Part shown: piece after piece, positions 1-14,533 of the stretch
Layout: each line of letters begins with the position of its first letter
How positions within the stretch are numbered: position 1 is the first letter of the stretch
Source: Allacma fusca
Lineage: Eukaryota; Arthropoda; Collembola; Symphypleona; Sminthuridae
NCBI GenBank assembly: GCA_947179485.1
Contig: OX359245.1
Location: 4,941,001 to 5,005,000 of the forward strand
DNA: 64,000 bases
Reading direction: 5' to 3'
Program-made: the position numbers and the translations under genes
Notes under the pieces: generated by a model
Told to the model about the DNA's origin: nothing
The model's input: only the letters and a program-made list of their open reading frames with translations
Database searches by the model: none

Positions 1-2
1 AA

Positions 3-203
3 CCAGCCAAAAAGTCTCCGCGGAAAAATGTACGTAGATATAAACCAGAGCCGGCATCGGATGATGACGAGGGTAAAGAAAGAAAGAAACCTGAGCCAAA
101 GAAGAAGCAAACCCGCAGAAAAGCCCCTCCAAAAGGGAAACCTCAAGTTGAAAGTGACAACGAGGACCCTGAGGAACATGTATTCAGCAGTTCAGATGAG
201 TAA
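3..203 (+). CDS. C-terminal tail of an unidentified, highly charged (probably nuclear) protein, partial
   Basis: An open frame enters from the left edge and stops at TAA 201-203, giving 67 codons. The composition is extreme: lysine/arginine/proline clusters (KKSPRKNVRR, KKKQTRRKAPPKGK) alternate with acidic serine-rich stretches (ASDDDEGKE, ESDNEDPEEH) and the end is FSSSDE. That is typical of disordered tails of nuclear chromatin, topoisomerase or RNA-processing proteins, but no domain is visible and I do not name it. An overlapping frame with an ATG at 28 is also open but has a less protein-like composition and lacks the acidic/basic block structure. The gene converges on the SIAH-like gene, whose stop lies only about 150 bases away on the opposite strand, so their 3' UTRs must be short or overlap. 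Confidence 0.6.
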   Translation, partial: PAKKSPRKNVRRYKPEPASDDDEGKERKKPEPKKKQTRRKAPPKGKPQVESDNEDPEEHVFSSSDE

Positions 204-353
204 CTTTATCAAATGAGCGTTATACTAACACATTTTTTGTTTGTATGTATTTTTGCACAATTAGTTCGACTATATTTAGGCGTGCCATTGTACGTGTGAG
301 TAAAGTGTAAATAGAATGTTGTATGAAGTTTAATTTCAAGATTATTAATTAAT

Positions 354-1615
354 TTAGACATTGTGTACATTCTGGCTTATTTTGTACTCAACTCTGAAGT
401 CAAGTCTGTCATCCTGTTTGATTTGACTCATTGTAATTTCCCGGAGTTGATTTTCATCTAGCCGGTAGTGCAAAGGATAATTTTCGATTAGTTGGATTTT
501 CGTAGTCCTAACTGGAAACACGGGGGACATTAGGATCTGAGATTCGTTTTCCTACAATAGTTGTAGATATTGTTCATAATCAAAATAGTAATATTAACTT
601 ATACTCTGACCTTAAGTAATGAAAATTTTAGCATCTAGGATTAATAATTGATTTCATGTAATTAATTGTATTTTGTACACATGGATTCTTCCACTTAATA
701 TTGACAATGAAATCATCTACAACAAAACGCTACTTGTTTATTGCACTGATTGTATGTATTAATTACCTCGCCTTGAACTCCTTGAACTTTAATTTGAACT
801 TGGTACTGCCTCGCAACATTTGCCCCTGCGAAGATCATCAGGAATAAGTACAAGTTTCCCTGTAGCATGAATGATCGCGTGTAGAACTCCTGATTTTCCA
901 TTTTAATTAACATCCCTTTCCAAGTGTATTCTACGAAAAGAAGAAAATATAAATTATTTTTTATTACATTTATAATTTTAATCTACAATCGGATAAGCGT
1001 TTAAAATTCAAGTAGTCCATGATTTTCCATAAAGGTACCTCTGTCTTTGCCCACGTTCCGGAAAGAATGCCCAACATAGAACGCTTCACGCTGGATCCGG
1101 CAGTCCTCAATAAAATGTCGCTCTCTCATGTGTTCAGGATAGCTGTCAAAGCTTAAGGTTGAGAAGCATCCTCTTAACTGACAGCGGATTTCCCTATAAT
1201 TTGAATTAAAAGTAATTAATTAGTATTAAGCCATGAATTATAAATTGGGGTTGTAAACCTAAATTAGGAAGGTTTGTGAAAATATTTAAAATAAGTCAAC
1301 ATACCGAAATTCACACTGCAACACGTGTGACTGAAAAATTTGCCCCGGAACCAGTGTTTGACAACCCTGACTTCGGTACTCACACGGAAAATTGACTCTA
1401 GCAATAAGTTGCTCATGCAACCGATCCCTCAGCATTCGAAAAGGCTCCAGGCAAACCCAGCAAGTTTCCAATTGAATGCCACGCTGGTGCAAGCAAATCC
1501 CACAGATTGTCAAGTGACCTTTGGCACAGTTATAAATTGGTGGACTTGGAGTCTGGAAGCAAACACTACAAATGAACTTGTTTAGTATCCGCAGCATTTC
1601 GGCAGTTGCTTCCAT
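354..1615 (-). CDS. SIAH/seven-in-absentia-type RING E3 ubiquitin ligase, four coding exons
   Basis: Coding exons on the minus strand are 1615-1305, 1193-1039, 930-767 and 551-354 (stop TAA). Every junction has GT/AG ends and phases fit (2, 1, 0), giving 275 residues, the usual SIAH length. The first exon carries a C3HC4-like RING: C16-x2-C19, C30, H34, C38-x2-C41, C52-x2-C55. It is followed by the paired SIAH zinc fingers (C78, C85, H97, C101; C108, C113, H125, H130). Exons 3-4 encode a beta-rich substrate-binding-like domain, recognisable from the spacing of LYLFLMIFAG and YQVQIKVQG. The family transfers ubiquitin to substrates in the cytosol or nucleus, and SIAH-like genes are often expanded in arthropods, so it need not be the seven in absentia orthologue. 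The start M at 1615 is chosen because the RING follows at once. The frame stays open upstream to 1729, so a longer N-terminus or a 5' exon is possible. Confidence 0.82.
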
Positions 1616-2047
1616 CACCAGTACTCCAAAATGCAGACTACGAACAAATTTTAAGACGATAATACTAAAATATGAAAATGTATTTTCAGAAGTGAAAGGC
1701 TTATGACGCGTCATGCATGTAGACAACAATAATAAACTTCTGGGAAGGCTTTCCTATTTTTATTACATTTTTAAAATTCATCATTTCAAAGAGGTAAATG
1801 TAAATAGTAAAATAAAACTGCATTGTACATTTGATTGATATTTACTTGCTTACAAACTGAAAACTCCACAGAATTTTTTGTGTATATAGGTCAGAAATAT
1901 GTGATTGCTATTGAACGATAGAGAACCGGCTTGAAAACAGTAACAGTACTGCGGAGCTCATTCAAATGCGTGCAGGTTCATGTGAATCATTACTAGTTAC
2001 TAAATTCCAAAAATGTTAATTATACTGTATTCCAATACACAATGACT
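1616..2047. other. Intergenic spacer between two minus-strand genes
   Basis: This 430-base spacer separates the stop of the GTPBP1-type gene from the SIAH-like gene, both on the minus strand. It must contain the 3' UTR of the former and the promoter or 5' UTR of the latter. I see no clear TATA box or further coding exon, although the minus strand stays open in the SIAH frame to 1729. Confidence 0.5.
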
Positions 2048-5342
<3,295 letters not shown>

Positions 5343-6452
5343 TTTTCCGTAAGGTTAATTCCACCCCACTGAAACCATGTAACAATAATAATTAAAAATT
5401 ACACAACCCAATATTATTCTCAAAGAGCTCATTTAACTGAAAATAACGCACCTAAACTCAACACTCAAATATTCAATTTCATACAAAATTATGCACATAA
5501 TTACTCTCAAAAAAATATAATTCCTCAGCGCAGCCAACCTGAACATTATGACATACATTTTTAACACATTAATATTAAATATCAGAAAATCAATAAACAT
5601 TCCCCATATATCAATCTCACTTACCCTCACAACAACAGTTGCTCCTTAAATATAAAATTCCACTACAAAATAAAACTAAGCAACGATTATATATATATGT
5701 ACTAATTACTTTTGTAAAGCTAAAAACACTCGGAGGGAAAAAAAACAGCTGTTTCTGTTCACACTACTAAATAAATATCCTTTTTTGTGTGTAATTATAT
5801 ATAGGATTTCCTTCAACAAAAAAATACTGATGATTTTAGTTCGGATTCACTCAAGGAACTAACTAAAGAAGAACAAAATCTGTCCATCCATTAGGAAATA
5901 TTTTTTAATAACATTCCCAATATAAAAATATTGGCAACGTGTTTTGTACACACGGCCAAGAACCAACTTTTACTTTTAACTTGATCACTTTCTATTTAAT
6001 GTCCTGTATGTATGTATGTATTACCACTGTATTGTATTATACACATCAGCAGATCTCCCTGTCAAAGAGATTCACTTCATTTTGCTCAATATTGTTGAAA
6101 GGAAGTAATAGGAACAGGAAGGGAATTCGAACCTTTTTATAAAATTCTTTGGTCAGGATTAAAACAGTAATGATGCAATTTTAAAAGGCAATTGCAACAG
6201 ACTCTTGAACAGTCCGAACGTTTTTGAAATTAATTCCAGGAAATTTGAGCATCTCGACAAAAAAAACTGTTATGTGAATTAATAACAAACACACATATGT
6301 ATGTATGCACTTAATTGTTTGAACTGTGGCAGGTTTAAAGCGATGAAAGTTTTTATAACTTGAGGTATGTATAACTGTGCTATGTTGTAAGTGTTAGCAT
6401 AGGAATAGGAAACTAGGAAACACTTTAAGGTGGGATTGAATGAGAAAGTTTG
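5343..6452. other. Upstream flank of GTPBP1-type gene, no gene seen
   Basis: This AT-rich stretch starts at the GTPBP1 start codon and should hold its 5' UTR and promoter. No TATA box at a sensible distance and no coding exon is recognisable. There are short runs of TATG and T-rich tracts only. Confidence 0.5.
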
Positions 6453-6456
6453 TTAA

Positions 6457-6836
6457 CCCTATAATTCCCAAGGTGTGGACAGCGTGGCCAAAACACAAAG
6501 TTTTCACAGTAATATTTTTATTTTAACGAAACTATGAAACGTAGAATTTTCATAATTTTGCTAATCGTTCCCTACTATTTTGGCAATACATGTTCCAAAT
6601 TTCAAGGTTCTAGGTCAAGCCACTACCAGTGCAGAAAATTTTGACTGTACCAAGTTTGCCTTTTCTCCACCATTTTCAATGCAAAATCATAGGCCTATAC
6701 CAATACATTGGGGCCATACGCATAGTATGTGTGAAATATTATTTTAATTTTATCGTTCTCCTTTGGATATAAAATAAATATAAATATATAATATATAAAA
6801 AATAATATATATATATATAATAATATATATTTAGGT

Positions 6837-6877
<41 letters not shown>

Positions 6878-6891
6878 ATATATATTTAGGT

Positions 6892-6928
<37 letters not shown>

Positions 6929-8317
6929 ATATATATTTAGGTTACATATATATATATATATATATATAAAATAATATATATTTAGTTTATATATATATAT
7001 AAAATAATATATTTAGTTTATATATATATATAAAATAATATATTTAGTTTATATATATATATATAAAATAATATATATTTAGTTTGTATATATATAAAAT
7101 AATATATATTTAGTTTATATATATATAAAATAATATATATTTAGTTTATATATATATATAAAATAATATATATTTTGTTTATATATATATATAAAATAAT
7201 ATATATTTAGTTTATATATATATAAAATAATATATATTTAGTTTATATATATATAAAATAATATATATTTAGTTTATATGTATATAAAATAATATATATT
7301 TAGTTTATATATATATAAAATAATATATATTTAGTTTATATGTATATAAAATAATATATATTTAGTTTATATATATATAAAATAATATATATTTAGTTTA
7401 TATGTATATAAAATAATATATATTTAGTTTATATATATATAAAATAATATATATTTAGTTTATACATATATAAAATAATATATATTTAGTTTATATATAT
7501 ATATAAAACTAAAAATATATAAATATATATTATTTTATATATATTATATATTTATATTTAGTTTGTAAGTATTATATATACATAACATTAAAAATATATA
7601 AATATATATTATTTTATATATATTATATATTTATATTTAGTTTGTAAGTATTATATATACATAAAATTAAAACTATATAAATATATATAATTTTATATAT
7701 ATTATATATTTATATTTAGTTTGTAAGTATTATATATACATAAAATTAAAACTATATAAATATATATAATTTTATATATATTATATATTTATATTTAGTT
7801 TGGAAGTATTATATATACATAAAATTAAAACTATATAAATATATATTATTTTATATATATTATATATTTATATTTAGTTTGTACGTGTTATATATATATA
7901 AAACTAAAAATATATAAATATTTATTATTTTATATATATTATATATTTATATTTAGTTTGTATGTGTTATATATATATATAAGTATATATATAATTAAAA
8001 TTATATGTATCTATATATATTTATATCATCCAAAGGAGAACGCTAAAATTAAAATATGTGTAAACTAAATATAAACATATAATATATATAATATATTTAT
8101 AATATAATAATATTGAAATATATTTATTTTATATGTATTATATACATAAATAATGAATTTTAATGACGATTATCCTTCCGTTGCAGCCCCAAAGCTGTTA
8201 AAATTGTGCCCCCTAAATAGGCTAATTAATTTGTTACGGGCCCTTTGATTTAACATGTGGCCAGCCTGTCCACGGCTTAGGAATAGTAGCACCCTAAAAA
8301 GCTTAGGAATCATAGGG
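6457..8317. mobile_element. piggyBac-like non-autonomous DNA transposon (TTAA target, CCC termini)
   Basis: The element is flanked on both sides by TTAA (6453-6456 and 8318-8321). Its ends are inverted copies: left CCCTATAATTCCCAAG, right (reverse strand) CCCTATGATTCCTAAG, 14 of 16 identical. A subterminal inverted pair follows (GTGGACAGCGTGGCC at about 6477 and, reversed, GTGGACAGGCTGGCC near 8255). TTAA duplication plus a CCC terminus is the hallmark of the piggyBac superfamily. No transposase frame exists; the interior is a large TA-rich tandem array. A third inverted pair (6741-6770 against about 8023-8056, sharing the reverse complement of CCAAAGGAGAACG) brackets that array, so the whole element can fold back. 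On the right end a block starting CCTAAG is duplicated within the terminal 45 bases. Confidence 0.82.
6775..8020. repeat. TA-rich satellite array inside the piggyBac-like element
   Basis: There are two tandem sub-arrays. The left one, to about 7500, repeats a unit of roughly 30-35 bases built from (TA)n, then AAAATAATATATATTTAG, then TTTA, in more than fifteen copies. The right one, about 7500-7985, repeats a unit of about 80 bases containing ATATATTATTTTATATATA and TTTAGTTTG, in about six copies. The sequence is almost pure A/T, with the small G/C content confined to TTTAGTTTG and rare CATA words. Confidence 0.9.
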
Positions 8318-8321
8318 TTAA

Positions 8322-8985
8322 AGACCAATCATTGAATGAGCTTTGTAGCTGTCGTATTTATAAAGAGCGGTGTTTGAATTAAGCGCCGGCCAGGAGTACC
8401 TCTGCCAGTGACGTCAGAAATTAAGCAAAGATGTCCACCTATCCTATTTGTAGGATCAGAATAAGCAGGATGTAAAATCCCGGATAGTGTACATATGGGA
8501 TGTCCTAGGGTACCATAATATTACTGTTAAAATAATAGTATAGTCTTATAATATATGTAAGAACTGCAATAGGAGTGGAGCTCGTTCTTTTTATAGGGGA
8601 CAGTGTAAGTAGCTTTTAGGGGCGAAGTGAAACGATGTTCTCTATTGCTATCGTTTTGACGTGTGAGTTTGCCTCCTTGTCCGCCATCACGGTAAGGAAT
8701 TCAACAATTCAGACTTGTTAATGTGACAAGTTATTTAATATGTCAGTACCCTATTGAGTTTGAAGAAGTTGGAGCCATCCGTTTGATCTAGTCACAGATG
8801 ATTTTTGAAGAAAGAATCATCGCCGATCAGCACTATGTTATACTTCGCTGAGGGACCAAGCGCCATTATAGGATGTACCAGCAATAATATATAAGTTGTC
8901 GTATAAATACTCTAAAAAGTTTATGCATGCATGCCAGTGAGTGTATTATATTAAACTAAACATTGATTTAAAATTCCAGCGTTTA
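8322..8985. other. Spacer between two DNA transposons, no gene seen
   Basis: This is unique-looking sequence of mixed composition with no supported reading frame. A short stretch near 8415-8435 (AAATTAAGCA) resembles the box A area of 5S rRNA, but the rest does not align convincingly. Confidence 0.4.
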
Positions 8986-8993
8986 ATCGTAAT

Positions 8994-9921
8994 CAGGGAC
9001 GGGATATCGGAAAAATACGGATTTAAATGTGGATTCGAATACTTTCTAATTTCGATTTCAATTTCAATTATTTTTTTAAATACTTACAAATTTGAATTCC
9101 GATACGGATTCCAATATATTTGAATACTTCCTGAATTTGGATTCCGATTCAAATACTTTTCGGATATTCTTACAAAAAATGGGAATTTATTCAAAAGAAT
9201 AATTTAATCGCAAAAATATAAGCAATACATAACACATTAAGTTTTTTCAAGGCAAAATTACCACGCAAATCATTTATTATAAACTTGAGCACAGAAAACA
9301 CACACTCAGCTGAAATTTGAGTAACTCGAAAAGCAAGGAGTGATCCCATAACAATTCTAAAAAATTGGAGTAATTTGTTAACCTGTCTAACTACTTTTCG
9401 GATAAGTTCCTTCGAACAGTATTTGTAAATCGATTTGTTTGATAACACATCGTAATTAGAATGTACTTGAGAGCAAGATTTAAGAAGTGAGAAACTTGAT
9501 TAACTTATTGTTAATAGTGGTTAACAGTCCTGTAAGACCGAAACTATGCAGCTATCTCATCCTGTTTGCAGGAATTTTTACAAAAACGGGCTTCAACTCA
9601 CTGTCCATTAACATGCATACACTTTTCGTTTACCAACCGTTCGGAACTTCGCTTTCAAAAAGCGCTTCCTATGAACTTTTTCTCGCACGTGGCAATATAA
9701 AACCCAATGAAATCGATACTTTATTGGAATCGGAATTCATAAAAAATATTCGAATACCGATTCGAATACCCTTGTTTTTATTCGAATCTGATTTTGAATA
9801 CAAATACCTCTAAGACTATTTTTCCGATTCCAATATCGATTCGGATACCCGAACTTTTTGAATATAATTCCGATTCGAATTCCGATTCGAATTCCGATTC
9901 GAATTCGAATTCCCGTCCCTG
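8994..9921 (-). mobile_element. hAT-type transposon, internally deleted, with transposase remnant
   Basis: The flanks carry a perfect 8-bp duplication ATCGTAAT (8986-8993 and 9922-9929). Termini are the 11-bp inverted repeat CAGGGACGGGA, which fits the hAT terminal consensus (C/T)A(A/G)NG. Both ends (about 9005-9175 and 9705-9920) consist of degenerate tandem words around GATTCGAATTC. The middle retains the end of a hAT transposase on the minus strand, which sets the orientation. At 928 bp it is far too short for an autonomous element of this superfamily. Confidence 0.9.
9191..9448 (-). pseudogene. hAT transposase C-terminal (dimerisation) fragment
   Basis: An 85-codon open frame on the minus strand includes SAECVFSVLKFIINDLRG, which matches the hAT C-terminal dimerisation signature (S-x-E-x-x-FS, a hydrophobic stretch, then R-x-x-L-like residues). 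The upstream part of the transposase (zinc finger, catalytic residues) is absent because the element is internally deleted. The ATG at 9448 is therefore probably not a true start. It lies between the word-array ends of the surrounding element. Confidence 0.65.
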
Positions 9922-10139
9922 ATCGTAATGAGTGTGCACACACACACTACATTTTGAAAGACGCTTACAATTATACTCAAATTAAGCTAGTGCGAGTTCA
10001 TGCGTCATCTATATTTTTCTCATGGAAAATGCAATTTATTTTTGAGGGCAAATCTGACCGTAGATGGCGTAAGCTTTACCTATTAGGCCACAGAAGTCAT
10101 AACTCTCTGCCGTATAGACATTTGGGCCACGGCTATAGT

Positions 10140-10405
10140 GTTGCGGGACATGACCAGGTCAGGTCCAACTGTTTCCCACCGGGTCACAGTGGCCCCTTAG
10201 GAAGGGCCCGTTTAATTTGTTTCATGGGATTTTGTTACCGCATGAATTTTTATTTTGTGTAAATTTATGACCATGGTCCTTTGGTCTGGTCTGGTCATGA
10301 ACCTCTGGACCAATTGTATCTGGTCTGGTCCAAGTGTTGGATCAGACTGGACCAGACCAATAACGAGTCATTATAAATGGTCCAGACCAGACTATCGGCA
10401 TCCCT
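10140..10405. repeat. Cluster of GGTCTGGTC / GACCAGACC words, candidate transposon relic
   Basis: Direct and inverted copies of TGGTCTGGTC occur at 10149-10171 (variant), 10275-10345 and 10378-10392. The cluster ends in ATCGGCATCCCTA, whose reverse complement TAGGGATGCC fits the hAT terminal pattern. I found no matching left end or target duplication. It resembles the word-array ends of the complete hAT elements nearby and may be a broken copy of another family. Confidence 0.45.
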
Positions 10406-11565
10406 ACTCGGCAGCTCAGGGTATCATGGATTTGTTGAATTCTGAGTAATTCAGAATTAGAATAATTCTGAACTGGGAACTGAATCGCTACTCTCAAGGC
10501 AAATTCTCAAATGAGTTCTTACGGAAAACTAATTTTAAATCTGACTCACCAGACTCTACAACCAGCATTAAATGATGACTTTACAAATTTATTTTATAAT
10601 GTACTTACAGTCAATGCATTTGAGTTCGATCGGCATAGTAGCCTGGTGAAGCCGCTGCTGACTTCTACTAGACCGGTGTGCAAATACCAAAACAAGAATA
10701 ATTATTTTGTAAACCAGTGGAGTACACCAGTTTGAGAACGGCCATAATGCTAGGCTAAAATTATTATAAGCTTGATTTTCGTTTATCTCTCTACAATATT
10801 TCGAATATTCACTAACAGGATGTGTGCGTGTGCTTCGCTGCTATATTGGATGTCCTACCCTCAAATAATCAATTCTCTCACCATTGCAACAATATAAACG
10901 AACAATTATTGCAGAAACCCTGAAGGATGAACGTACACACGCATTCCCCCCCCCCGCATTCTATAATTACATAGATAAGAACTTTATTAGATTTGTAAAA
11001 GAAGTTTATGCTAAATTGGGTTAAATTAATGAGGGTGTAAGTTGTAGGTAGATGGATTATTTCGGATTTTATTAAAAATAGTTAGCTCAAAAACATTTCC
11101 TGAGCGTTTTAGAAAATTTGATGCCTGTAGGTTACCAGTGGGAACATTCACGCATAACATTGGTGATAGTGGTAGCCTGAAGATGGCGCAGATTATTTAA
11201 CATTTACTTGAGTGGACATTTTAACTACATTTTTTACTGAAATTTACTCAAAGTGCATCTATAATTGAGGAAAAAAATCTTTAAAACTCTAAATTTACAT
11301 CAATTGGTTGAAATCGGCGTAGTAATTTTTGAGAATTCATTTCTTGAAATTTGGAAATTCCAATTAAATGATGGTAATCAATGGCATTACAGTACTTCAC
11401 ACTCTGAAGCTAATTACACGTATATATGTAGGCGCCTGTTACACAACTGTGAAATTTCATGGCGGACCCAATACAGTAAGGTAGCAGCACAACATTGGAT
11501 TCAAGTTCTAATAAATGCACTTAACAGTTAATGCTACTATCAGATTGACCGATAAAACGAGCTAT
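10406..11565. other. Non-coding spacer, no feature recognised
   Basis: Apart from a C9 run near 10946 and ordinary AT-rich sequence, I see no gene, inverted repeat or array here. Short open frames on the plus strand show no family resemblance. Confidence 0.4.
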
Positions 11566-11573
11566 GTATATGC

Positions 11574-14525
11574 CACTGCTGCCCTAGTCTAGTCAGACTT
11601 CACTAGGAAAGTCTAGACTTGACTAGACTAGGAAGCAAAATGGATGTAAAAGAATAGACTTGACTTGACTACGCATGGTGTTACAATTATGAGACTTGAC
11701 TAGAATAGACTAGGGTAACTTGCGAAAACATGGGACTTGACTAGACTTGACTTGCTGGCTCCATGGAAAAGCTAGACACGTCGTAATTACTGGACTCTCT
11801 CATGTAGCTGAAAATCAAAGCCAGCAGTAAATTCCATTGTACACGAAATGCTCATCGTCAGTACCGTTTAGTATGCTTTAGCATATTGTTTCGTTTCGAA
11901 AGACTAAAACATGAAATTGTTTACTAGGTACGTAGAAATGTTTATAAAATATAGTTTTTAGCAGTGCTCGGCACGGGTACGAAAAATCGGTACCCGTACC
12001 CGTATCCGTACCCGAAGTGCGGGTATTTCTATAACTGGTATCTATACCCGTACCCATACCCGAGTATCCGGGTACAAATTTTTCGTACCCGTAATTTAAT
12101 CTCAATCCATGTACCTGTACCCGTATTGTACCCGTACCCAAAAATACGCGAAAATTGTACCCATACTCGGGTATCTCAGTGTCGTACCCGTACTCGTACC
12201 CGGGTACTTTATCCAGATTTGTTTTAATGTAATACATAGTACGTTATTTGTAATAATGTATGACACCTGAGTGGGTAATTTTGACTAGCTAGAGAGGTAT
12301 TTGACATTGTATATTTTTATTGAAGAGTAGAAAACTATAAGCGTTTTTGATTAGAAGTAAAATTATCCCCATTTGATTGTTTATGGGCTGATGGGCGAAG
12401 TATTTTATAGCACCTAGTCCATATGTACATTTATTTTTGGCTTGGGACTTGGCTACTCGATTTTTCACTTTTTGATTTATTCGGCCTTTTAAATTAATTT
12501 TCTCATCTCAGTAGTTCTGTGTACATGTAACTCATTAATATCTTGTTACAAATATCCGCCTTTTCCTAATCAACTACCAATTACAAAAAATATCTTGCCA
12601 TCCAACTCATCGGAACTCTAATTTTTAAATTGTATTCATTGTGGTTAATGAAGTATCATGTGCATACGTGTCAATCAGACTATTTATGCAATTAGTGACA
12701 AAATACTACATTATGAAGACGTTTTGTATAAAATTTCGTTGAATCCTATTCTCCACTTCTATTTTGATATTATTCCTCGTCTGTTTATTAATTATTCTTC
12801 CTAAAACATGTTTCCATAAAAATATATATTATAGATATAAATATATATTTTAGTAACACAGTCTGAAATACAGTTACTGCATGTTGTAAGGTTAAAAGGG
12901 TATTAACAATAAGCTATATGTATTCAGAATTACTAAAAATACCGACAGAATTTTCCAACGGAAGTTCCATTATTTTCATAAAATTCATCAAAACGTCTCA
13001 AATCTCAACATATCCAAATACTCGGGTACAATGGTCGCGGGTACGGGTAAATGACACCATTATACCCGTACCCGGTGGGTATATACCCATTTTGAAATCC
13101 TTGTACCCGTACCCATACCCTTATCCGTACCCGAGATTTTGAGCCGACCAAAGTGTACCCGGGTAGTACCCGGAATTGTTCGGGTACACAAAATCCGTAC
13201 CCGGGTAGTACCCATACCCGTACCCATACCCGTTTACCCGAGTATTACCCATACCCGTGCCGAGCACTGGTTTTTAGTTACAATTTATTCCTTTACAATG
13301 CAATTGATCAAAATGAAAGCTAAGATACATTTTCCACATTACTTTCTATAGTTAAAAGTATTGATTTTTGCAAAACAATTATCTATGGATACTTGTCAAA
13401 TCGCAACTAAAATTATAACCATTTTTTAAATGCTTTCCTTCTTGATAGAGGTCCTTGAATATATACCTGGTGTGATTATGCTGGTTCACACCACACAAAC
13501 TTCCCTTTCTTATACCAGGCAAAATATCTGGTGCCTTACGTAGTACCAGAAACTTGAACCCCGAATACAGTTAGTACAGCGTGGCCTCGAAGGGGCCATC
13601 GTATTGACATTTACACTCCTTTCCAGTCGAAATAACCCAACCTTAACGGTCGAAACGACGGTTTAGGTTTTCAATTCTCCAAATTGTGATTCACCTCCAA
13701 CTCCAACATTTTAATTTATATTTATTGATCCAAACATGTCACCTGGTATTAATACTATGTAAATGTACAGGTATTTTGAAAATCGTTAAGCTTTGTATCA
13801 GAAGTTTCTGAAATAGCTGAGGACCTCCCTGAAAAGAAAGTATTCAGCAGGGAAATTCAGAAATGATCTATCAGGGAGATGTACAAACATCCGTTCCCAG
13901 ATTACATCATACTACAATTTCCACAACGTACCGGGTATTTTCCCTGGTGCGTTCCAGTGGAAATTTCATACAATATGCCAGATAATATCCCCATTATAAT
14001 CCCTATAATATACCAGACAAGATGGTTTAACCATAATTTGTTATAAATAATTAACATACTTTCTTGGAAACAAATTATTCCAAACTTACTGTTAAAGTTT
14101 GTAAGCATGAACTAACTCCTTCATATACTGACAGTTTGTTGTTGATTGTTCAAAAATCTTACTAAATATTATTCTTGTATTGATGTTGTAAACTACACGT
14201 GTTGTTTCTCATTTGTAAGTTGTTTGATGTAATTAAACATGAGCTGGTTTTTAGCGAGAGGTATTAGCTCAAATCAGAAAATTTTGAACACAACGAATCT
14301 CGAACCGAGTTGAGAATCCAAATAAACGCAATTTAAAAAAAAATGCAGTGAGACTAGGTGAATTGACTAGACTTGACTAGGGAACCAGCTGCAGAATGAA
14401 GACTAGGACTAGACTTGACTATTGTTACTTAAACATACAGCTGACTTGACTAGACTTGACTAGTTGCGGCTCTGAACTTTAAAGACTAGACTTGACTTGA
14501 CGAGGCAGCCTGGCGGGCAGCAGTG
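11574..14525. mobile_element. hAT-type non-autonomous transposon interrupted by a second one
   Basis: A perfect 8-bp duplication GTATATGC lies at 11566-11573 and 14526-14533. Inverted termini are CACTGCTGCCC (11 bp). Both ends contain degenerate tandem words of the type CTAGACTTGACTAG (about 11585-11770 and 14350-14510). A different hAT element (11962-13269) is inserted inside with its own duplication, so the original length was about 1.64 kb. No transposase similarity is visible in the remaining interior (13278-14340). Assignment to hAT rests on the 8-bp duplication and short termini; the terminal C-A-C-T-G is a looser fit to the consensus. Confidence 0.82.
11962..13269. mobile_element. hAT-type non-autonomous transposon with GTACCC word-array ends (nested)
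   Basis: The 8-bp duplication GTTTTTAG (11954-11961, 13270-13277) is perfect. The inverted termini share 18 bp (CAGTGCTCGGCACGGGTA). The terminal 250-300 bases at each side are degenerate tandem words of GTACCC and its complement, giving spurious open frames rich in Tyr-Pro or Gly-Thr. The centre (about 12240-13000) is unique AT-rich sequence without a transposase. It sits inside the element at 11574-14525 and is therefore younger than it. Confidence 0.92.
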
Positions 14526-14533
14526 GTATATGC

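Noticed and set aside
28..216. 62-codon frame at the left edge
   Set aside because: It overlaps the better frame 3-203, whose charged, acidic/basic block composition and stop are far more protein-like.
713..913. Independent small secreted protein on the minus strand
   Set aside because: The frame is explained as exon 3 (930-767) of the SIAH-like gene, with good splice sites and matching phase.
8387..8500. 5S rRNA-like fragment (AAATTAAGCA)
   Set aside because: Only about ten bases match box A; flanking parts do not align and no internal control region is complete.
11964..13351. Tyr-Pro and Gly-Thr rich open frames
   Set aside because: They are translations of the GTACCC word arrays of a hAT element, not genes.
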